Made by a program: the position numbers and the translations under genes. 64,000 nucleotides of DNA, taken from JADLHS01 sp964594985. Lineage in GTDB: Bacteria; Verrucomicrobiota; Verrucomicrobiia; Limisphaerales; JADLHS01. Below are positions 58,801 through 64,000 of this stretch, piece by piece. Every line of letters starts with the position of its first letter. Positions within the stretch are counted from its first letter, which is position 1. Under the pieces are notes generated by a model that searched no databases, had not been told where the DNA came from, and worked only from the letters and a program-made list of their open reading frames with translations. Location of the stretch: assembly GCA_964594985.1 (NCBI GenBank), contig CAZQNQ010000012.1, positions 74,847 to 138,846 on the forward strand, read 5' to 3'.

Positions 58801-60177
58801 TCAGACCGAAACGATTTTCCCCGGCTGTGGCTGGATGATCTTGATCTTGGGATGGCGCGAACGGATCTGCTCCTCGAACCACTTGCGGGAATCATCGTCG
58901 CCGTGCCCGAGCAACACCGCGCGCGGCGAAACCTGCCCGACGAAATCCAGCAAGTCATCGCGATTGGCGTGGGCCGTCAGATCGAAATCCTGCACGTCGC
59001 AATGCCGCGTTACCCGGCCAGCGCCGGGACTGAATACAAAAGTTTCTCCCGGCTTGGAAGATTTCAAGCGTCCACCCGGCGTATCGGGATCGGCGTAGCC
59101 GACGAAGAAGATGGATTGCTTCTCGTCGCCGACCATGCGGACCGCCAGATCGTGCGCGGCGGTTTTCTCGGTCATCATGCCGGAGGTGACCACGAAAATT
59201 CGTCCGCCGGTGAGTTTCATTTTTTCCACCTGCCCCGCATCGAGCACGATCAGATTCAACTCCTCGTGCAGTTGCAGGTTGCTGTGATTGCGATTGGCGC
59301 GATGCGCTTCGAGATCGTAAATCTCCGTGAACACCCGCCCCAAACCACCGATGTAGATGGGCTGCTCCTTGAGTTTTCCTTCGCGGATGAGCAACGCCAG
59401 CATGGCGAGAATCTCCTGCGTGCGGCCCAAGGCGAACGACGGGATCATCACGCAACCCTTGCGTTTGAGCGCCTTGTGGATGGCCGCCACCAACCGCTCC
59501 ACTTCCGTGGCGCGTGTCACGCCCTTCGGCACCGCGCGATTGCCGCGCGTGGTTTCCATGATGAGCACGTCGGCCTTCACGCCATCGAACCGCGCGGCGC
59601 GCAGGATGGTTTGGTCGTGGAAACAAACGTCACCGGTGTAGAAGACCGTTTCCTTTTGGCCGCGCAACATGACGCCCGCCGAGCCGAGCGTGTGACCGGC
59701 ATCGTAAAATTCCAATGAGGGCGAAAGCCCTCCGGACTTGGTTTTTTCGTAGGCAGCCCACTCGACCTCGCGATTGTAACGGAAGCCTTGAAAGCGCGGG
59801 GCGATGTCATCCACTTCGTCGTGCGTGAAGAGCGGATAGTCTTTGATCCCCAACTCCTCCCGCTGCCGCGTCATGACGTTCACGGAATTGTGCAGCACCC
59901 GTTCGATGATGAAATAGCTCTGCTCGGGCAACACCACGTGCGCCTTCGGAAAATATCGCAACGCCAGCGGCAGCGAGCCGACGTGGTCATGATGACAGTG
60001 CGAGATGGCGATGGCGTCCACGTCCTCGTTCTGCACAACGCGATACAGCGGCAACGCGTCGCGCCCTTCGCGCTTGGGATGCATTCCGGCGTCGAGCAGG
60101 ATGCGATGGTTTTCGAGGTCAATAAACCAGGAACTGGCCCCGATGTCGGTATCGGGATTAAGATTGGCGATGCGCAT
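58801..60177 (-). CDS. MBL-fold beta-CASP nuclease (RNA-processing type)
   Basis: 458 residues from the ATG at 60177. Zinc motif HCHHDHVGSLP (HxHxDH, from His60), DAGHTLGSAGVML, and TGDVCFHDQ for the lactamase part; beta-CASP motifs A-C follow with METTRGNRAVPKG, VMIPSFALGRTQEI and the terminal VLLGHGDDDSR. Family members cleave RNA (CPSF-73, RNase J relatives); most likely an mRNA or rRNA nuclease. The 60178-60409 gap before the divergent galactosidase gene holds no further gene. Confidence 0.88.
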   Translation of the reverse strand: MRIANLNPDTDIGASSWFIDLENHRILLDAGMHPKREGRDALPLYRVVQNEDVDAIAISHCHHDHVGSLPLALRYFPKAHVVLPEQSYFIIERVLHNSVNVMTRQREELGIKDYPLFTHDEVDDIAPRFQGFRYNREVEWAAYEKTKSGGLSPSLEFYDAGHTLGSAGVMLRGQKETVFYTGDVCFHDQTILRAARFDGVKADVLIMETTRGNRAVPKGVTRATEVERLVAAIHKALKRKGCVMIPSFALGRTQEILAMLALLIREGKLKEQPIYIGGLGRVFTEIYDLEAHRANRNHSNLQLHEELNLIVLDAGQVEKMKLTGGRIFVVTSGMMTEKTAAHDLAVRMVGDEKQSIFFVGYADPDTPGGRLKSSKPGETFVFSPGAGRVTRHCDVQDFDLTAHANRDDLLDFVGQVSPRAVLLGHGDDDSRKWFEEQIRSRHPKIKIIQPQPGKIVSV

Positions 60178-60409
60178 AATGGAGCGTTGTGTTTTGTAAC
60201 CTGCCGGAAACCAGCAGTCGTCACCAGAGAAATCACCACGCAGCCCGCCAACGGCAACCCCCATCCCGCGGGCTGCGGGGTGAAACGCCCTCAATGAATC
60301 CGCCTGAAAAATCTCCGCGAGTTTTCCGTTGCAGCCGGAGCGGCTACGGCGTTAAGTTCAAGCCAACGGCAACCCCCGCAACCAACAACAACCAAACGCA
60401 TAAGGACCT

Positions 60410-62509
60410 ATGTATTTCGGCGTTGATTATCATCCTGAGCAGTGGGTCTTCCCCTACGGTGGAACGCCCGAAAATCCCGAAGCCCAATGGCAGGCCGACG
60501 CGGAGCTGATGGTGGCCGCGGGCTTCAATGTCGTCCGCCTCGGGGAATTTTGCTGGGGCCTGTGCGAACCGCAGGAGGGCAAATTTGATTTTGCGTGGTT
60601 GCGTCGCGTCATGGATGTCATGGGCAAGGCGGGAATGGAAGTTGTGCTGGCCACGCCCACCGCCGCGCCGCCCGTCTGGCTGGCGAAGAAATATCCCGAG
60701 ATTCTGCCGCTCGACGAACACGGCCAGGTCAAACACGAAGGCACGCGCCGCGCCGTATGCTTGAACAGCGACGCCTATTGGAATCACGCCAAACGCATCG
60801 TCGAGGAGATGGCCAAGGCGCTCGGCAAACATCCGCAACTCATCGCCTGGCAGATTGACAACGGCATCGGCAGCCACTTCACCGAGGCGTCGTTCAACGA
60901 AGGTTCGCGGCTCGAATGGCAGAACTGGCTCCAGCTCAAATACGAGACCATCGAGAACCTGAACACCAAGATGGGGCTGCGGCATTGGGGCCAGGTCGTC
61001 AGTGATTGGAGCGAAGTCCCGATGCCGATGGTCACGCCCACGCAGCATAACCCGGCGCTCGTCGTGGATTGGTGCCGGTTTTGCAGCGACACCATCGTCG
61101 CCTTCGTGCGGATGCAAGCCGACCTGCTGCACGAACTCACGCCCAACGCGCCGGTCACCACCAATCTCCGCGCGCTTCGGCATCGCTTCGATCACTTCGA
61201 TCTCGCCAGCGTGATTGATTTCGTCTCCATCGAAAGCACCTCGGCCATCAAGCCGAAGTCCGCCGATCTCGCGTGTGAAATTGACATGCTGCGTTCGCTG
61301 AAGAAGGACGACATCCGCGCGCCCGACGGCGATACCGGTTTCTGGGTCATGGAACAAAAGGCGGGCAATGTTTCCTGGCAGGAAGTGAATTCCCTCATCC
61401 GCCCGGGCCATCTGCGGCTGTTCACGTATCAACTCTTCTCGCGCGGCGCGACGGCGGTTCTGTTCTTCCGCTGGCGGCAACCGCGCATCGGCACGGAAAA
61501 ATTCCATGGTGCCATCATGCCGCACCATTTCCGCAAGGATGCCCGCATCTACAAGGAGATTTCCCAGATCGGCGAGGAGTTGAAAATGCTCGCCCCGGCA
61601 GTGAAAGGCTCCAAAGTCGTGCCGGAAGTCTGCATCCTCTACACGCACGACAACGATTGGGCGTTGCAGCAGCCCAACCAACCCAACAAACATTTCAGCC
61701 TGCGCGAACACATCCAACTCATTTACAACGCGCTTCACGACAAAAACATCCAAGTGGATTTCGCGCGACCGACCGAGGATTTGTCGCGGTATCGGCTCGT
61801 CTTCGCGCCGTCGTTGCACATGCTCTCGGCGGCGGAGGCGGATCGCCTGACGCTCTACGTGCAGAATGGCGGCACGTTGGTGGCCACCTTCAACACCGGT
61901 CTGGTGGACGCGCATCACATCGCCCCGGACAGCGGTTACCCGCATAACATGACCGACCTGTTCGGGCTGGAAGTGCTGGAGTTCGACACCTTGCCGCCCG
62001 GCGAAGAAAATCATCTCACGTTCAAAGGTTCGTTCCCAACCACGCATCTGCACTCGGCCCGTGTCTGGTGCGATCTCATCGAAGCCAAGGGCTGCCAGGT
62101 GCTCGCTTCCTACGCGAAGGATTTCTACGCGGGGAAACCCGCCATCACACTCAACACCTACGGCCTCGGCAAGGCGATCTACATCGGCACGATGTGTCAG
62201 CAGCATTTCTACAACGACCTGGTGGTGTGGCTGCGGCAGCTTTGCACGCTGCATCCGTTGCTCAAGGTGCCGGAAAACGTCGAAGTCAGCCTGCGCCAGA
62301 CCGAGGACACCAAGGTTTATTTCCTGTTGAACCACCAGAACTCGCCTGTGCGCATTCAGTTTTACAAACCGATGCACGACTTCCTCACGGGCACGACCTT
62401 CTCCGGCACCTATGACCTGCCGCCGCACGGCGTGCTGGTGCTGGATGAACATCCCGAACACAGACAGACTGCGCCAGTGGAGAAATCGGCGGAGGCGGAG
62501 GTGGCTTGA
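60410..62509 (+). CDS. GH42 beta-galactosidase-like protein lacking the acid/base Glu
   Basis: 699 residues, AAGGA five bases before the ATG. GH42 features: FGVDYHPEQW at the start, VVRLGEFCWGLCEPQEGKFD, ATPTAAPPVWLAKKYPEIL and GRRAVCLNSDAYW. The nucleophile Glu315 is present in FWVMEQKAGNVSW. At the acid/base position the family has IDNE; here it is IDN151-G152-IG, so the proton donor is missing. The trimerisation and C-terminal beta domains follow (about 400-690). No signal peptide. Either inactive, needing another donor, or of changed function. Confidence 0.9.
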   Translation: MYFGVDYHPEQWVFPYGGTPENPEAQWQADAELMVAAGFNVVRLGEFCWGLCEPQEGKFDFAWLRRVMDVMGKAGMEVVLATPTAAPPVWLAKKYPEILPLDEHGQVKHEGTRRAVCLNSDAYWNHAKRIVEEMAKALGKHPQLIAWQIDNGIGSHFTEASFNEGSRLEWQNWLQLKYETIENLNTKMGLRHWGQVVSDWSEVPMPMVTPTQHNPALVVDWCRFCSDTIVAFVRMQADLLHELTPNAPVTTNLRALRHRFDHFDLASVIDFVSIESTSAIKPKSADLACEIDMLRSLKKDDIRAPDGDTGFWVMEQKAGNVSWQEVNSLIRPGHLRLFTYQLFSRGATAVLFFRWRQPRIGTEKFHGAIMPHHFRKDARIYKEISQIGEELKMLAPAVKGSKVVPEVCILYTHDNDWALQQPNQPNKHFSLREHIQLIYNALHDKNIQVDFARPTEDLSRYRLVFAPSLHMLSAAEADRLTLYVQNGGTLVATFNTGLVDAHHIAPDSGYPHNMTDLFGLEVLEFDTLPPGEENHLTFKGSFPTTHLHSARVWCDLIEAKGCQVLASYAKDFYAGKPAITLNTYGLGKAIYIGTMCQQHFYNDLVVWLRQLCTLHPLLKVPENVEVSLRQTEDTKVYFLLNHQNSPVRIQFYKPMHDFLTGTTFSGTYDLPPHGVLVLDEHPEHRQTAPVEKSAEAEVA

Positions 62510-62516
62510 TCAGGTT

Positions 62517-62523
62517 GTTAGGC
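62517..62523 (+). other. attC-type core site (GTTAGGC) at the start of a cassette-like block
   Basis: GTTAGGC (GTTRRRY) right after the galactosidase stop, followed by GCGGCACACCACACA and an ATG, the same order as at 63035. No matching upstream RYYYAAC is visible, so the left site is incomplete. Confidence 0.4.
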
Positions 62524-62540
62524 GGCACACCACACAATAT

Positions 62541-62954
62541 ATGCGCTATTACATTCGACACGATAAAGACGCGAAGATCGAAGGACCATTTACAATCGAG
62601 GCGTTGACCGAAGCCATTCGTGCGGGACGCATTGCTCCAGAGGCTTTAGCTTCGAGCGACCTTGGTGATAATGTCGCAGACCTACAAGTTTGGCGTGGTT
62701 GCGACTGGTTTCCACTCGCAGCGATTGCTGAGCTTCGGGAGGTTGTCCCCCAAATGCCAGAGCCACCCGCCGCGCCGCGCTGCGTATCGAAGCTCACAGA
62801 GATATGTTGTTTGGCGAGCGCGGTAGCCGTTCTTTCCAGCAACTCCGAGCGAAGTTGGTTTACCTCCGTGTTGCTCGTTCTCTCATCGGTCGTTCTTGTA
62901 ATTGAGCTATTGCGCTATGTTTGGCAGCGAGCAAAGAACATCCCAGCCGTCTAA
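62541..62954 (+). CDS. GYF_2-domain small membrane protein (cassette-like gene)
   Basis: 137 residues. Residues 1-60 (MRYYIRHDKDAKIEGPFTIE to GCDWFPL) fit the GYF_2/DUF4339 domain, a peptide-binding-like module; residues about 105-128 form a membrane helix (FTSVLLVLSSVVLVIELLRY). Base composition is lower in GC than in the neighbouring galactosidase. The TAA stop lies inside the GTCTAAC core of the attC-like site, as is usual in integron cassettes. Confidence 0.7.
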   Translation: MRYYIRHDKDAKIEGPFTIEALTEAIRAGRIAPEALASSDLGDNVADLQVWRGCDWFPLAAIAELREVVPQMPEPPAAPRCVSKLTEICCLASAVAVLSSNSERSWFTSVLLVLSSVVLVIELLRYVWQRAKNIPAV

Positions 62955-63041
62955 CCATGCGCTACAACGAACCCGGCGTGAGTGCCGTGGTTGCAATCCA
63001 CGCGTCCCGCAAGCTGGCTCGCTGAGCTTGGGTTGTTAGGC
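62949..63041. other. attC-like integron recombination site
   Basis: 93 bases bounded by GTCTAAC (RYYYAAC) and GTTAGGC (GTTRRRY) with inner CATGCGCTACAACGAACCC and GCTGAGCTTGGGTT segments of the L box type. No integrase gene in the window. Confidence 0.55.
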
Positions 63042-63055
63042 GACATCACACACTT

Positions 63056-63310
63056 ATGGAAAACATCGAACAGAAACAAACCCCGCCAGAGGCCGCGGGA
63101 TATGCAACCGGCCTTGGTATCGGTGCGTTTCGTGCGTCCTGCCGAGGCAAGCACATCAGCGCCGCCATCATCGTTCTGGCTGGCGCAGTTCTCTTGATTG
63201 GCGGTTCTTTTATCCCGCACACGGACACCAAGCTTTTTGTTCAGGTTATTGGTTGTGTCGTCGGCGCGATTGGTTTGGTCGGCTGGATTTTCAGCTCTAC
63301 CAAGAGTTAG
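63056..63310 (+). CDS. Small two-helix membrane protein (cassette-like gene)
   Basis: 84 residues. Two hydrophobic segments (ISAAIIVLAGAVLLIGGSF and LFVQVIGCVVGAIGLVGWIF) after a short polar N-terminus. No known family. Its leader TTGTTAGGCGACATCACAC repeats that of the preceding cassette gene almost exactly. A clear attC behind it was not found. Confidence 0.6.
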   Translation: MENIEQKQTPPEAAGYATGLGIGAFRASCRGKHISAAIIVLAGAVLLIGGSFIPHTDTKLFVQVIGCVVGAIGLVGWIFSSTKS

Positions 63311-63436
63311 AGATGAGTAGTTGGTCGCCCAGCCGGATTACTGCAGCGAACCACCAAGCCGAACGCCCTGACAATCTTAACTCGTAAACCGAGCCAAATT
63401 GGTTAAGCTCAGGAGCAAGATTAAGAGCGGAACCGA

Positions 63437-63844
63437 ATGTTACCCCCGCCCAAACCACGTCCCCGCCCGCGCGGCCCGCAAAGCAGCGCCAAGCAGCGCG
63501 TCCTCGCCCAGTGGCGTGGCGTGGACGTGACCCCGCTCGAGATCGCCCAAAAAAACAGCGCCCGGCGCGTCGGCGATCTGGTCCCGCAGGTCTTGAGCGG
63601 CTTCCGCATCGAACAGAAGCGCGGCGAAATCGAGATCGTCAAGGTGTGGAATGACCTGATTGATCCAAACATCGTCGCGCACGCCCAGCCCGTCGGACTC
63701 AACAAAGGCACGCTCTTCGTCAACGTGGACAACAGCGTCTGGCTCAGCGAAATTGTCCGCTACAAGCGCAAGGAAATCCTCGAGCGTCTCCAGCACAGCT
63801 TCGGCCGCGAAGTGATCCAACGGATTTCCTTCCGGGTCGGCTAG
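63437..63844 (+). CDS. DUF721/DciA-like protein
   Basis: 135 residues. A basic N-terminus (PPPKPRPRPRGPQSSAKQRV) precedes the DUF721 core: RRVGDLVPQVLSGF, VWNDLIDPNIVAHAQPVGLN and GTLFVNVDNSVWLSEIVRYK, ending IQRISFRVG. DciA proteins help load the replicative helicase. Possibly the first gene of an operon leaving the window, but the following 150 bases are a repeat. Confidence 0.8.
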   Translation: MLPPPKPRPRPRGPQSSAKQRVLAQWRGVDVTPLEIAQKNSARRVGDLVPQVLSGFRIEQKRGEIEIVKVWNDLIDPNIVAHAQPVGLNKGTLFVNVDNSVWLSEIVRYKRKEILERLQHSFGREVIQRISFRVG

Positions 63845-63890
63845 CCCGGTTCTTAGAGCCTGTATCAAAATGAACTTTTTGCTGCGGCAG

Positions 63891-63965
63891 GTAGGGCGCG
63901 TCAGTCCCTTGCGCGCCGTTCCGTGCCAGCCAGCCGACGGCGCGCAGGGACTGACGCGCCCTACC
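63891..63965. repeat. Family F palindromic repeat, copy 2
   Basis: GTAGGGCGCGTCAGTCCCTT and AGGGACTGACGCGCCCTACC with inner GCGCGCCG/CGGCGCGC. Intergenic near the window end; CTCTTAATCTTA at 63989-64000 begins a further CTTAATC element. Confidence 0.85.
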
Positions 63966-64000
63966 TTCAGCGGCCATTTTGTTTCACGCTCTTAATCTTA

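Noticed and set aside
60344..62461. Long minus-strand open frame opposite the GH42 gene
   Set aside because: Antisense shadow; the GH42 product is clearly homologous and has a Shine-Dalgarno sequence.
1..64000. tRNA and rRNA genes
   Set aside because: No tRNA-like cloverleaf with T-loop GTTCRANNC in context and no rRNA sequence was recognised by reading; a covariance search was not possible.

Overview
The window looks like a chromosomal segment of a GC-rich member of the Verrucomicrobiota (Pedosphaera/Limisphaera-like). I infer this from the gene style rather than from a marker gene: secreted sorbosone-dehydrogenase and PQQ-propeller proteins, C-terminal modules ending in the 'F-Y-R-A' style seen in that group, large ECF sigma factors with membrane extensions, a Pur operon with separate PurS/PurQ/PurL, and a very high load of palindromic intergenic repeats. 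No rRNA, tRNA, CRISPR or transposase gene was recognised.

Layout. 1-8 kb: the edge of a membrane sensor gene, two secreted propeller proteins, a subtilisin. 8-11 kb: an ORF6N protein, a duplicated argG 3' end flanking a PIN/UPF0175 toxin-antitoxin pair, and intact argG. 11-17 kb: an outer-membrane phospholipase and an ABC exporter (ATPase, two FtsX-like permeases, membrane-fusion protein). 17-26 kb: an ECF sigma factor fused to a membrane part and a toroid-like domain, a sugar dehydrogenase, a methyltransferase, a phosphodiesterase, a pseudouridine synthase, an ABC ATPase and a response regulator. 26-31.5 kb: purS-purQ-(yhcG-HAD)-purL. 31.5-54 kb: a nitrogen-oxide respiration island. 54-64 kb: M48 protease, adenine deaminase, beta-CASP nuclease, an atypical GH42, two small genes in an integron-cassette-like arrangement, and a DciA-like protein.

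The nitrogen island carries three systems. The nirK operon encodes a copper nitrite reductase-cytochrome c fusion with SUMF1-like, SCO1-like, DUF2249 and Crp/FNR-family genes. Next to it is a quinol nitric oxide reductase. The Nap operon lacks napC and uses a tetraheme cytochrome with NrfC/NrfD-type subunits, NapD, NapA, a doubled NapB and a NapF-like ferredoxin. Finally NrfH/NrfA reduce nitrite to ammonium. Near-consensus FNR/Dnr boxes precede every one of these units, and the Crp/FNR regulator in the nirK operon is the obvious candidate to read them. Nitrate can thus go to nitrite and then either to N2O or to ammonium; no nosZ is present here.

The most unusual property is the repeats. At least ten families of long, imperfectly palindromic elements (about 60-210 bp) are scattered through the intergenic spaces, and many copies lie inside genes in an open frame, adding foreign peptide stretches to RluD-like, PurL, NapF-like, NapD, SCO1, SUMF1-like, methyltransferase, oxidase-like and YhcG proteins.
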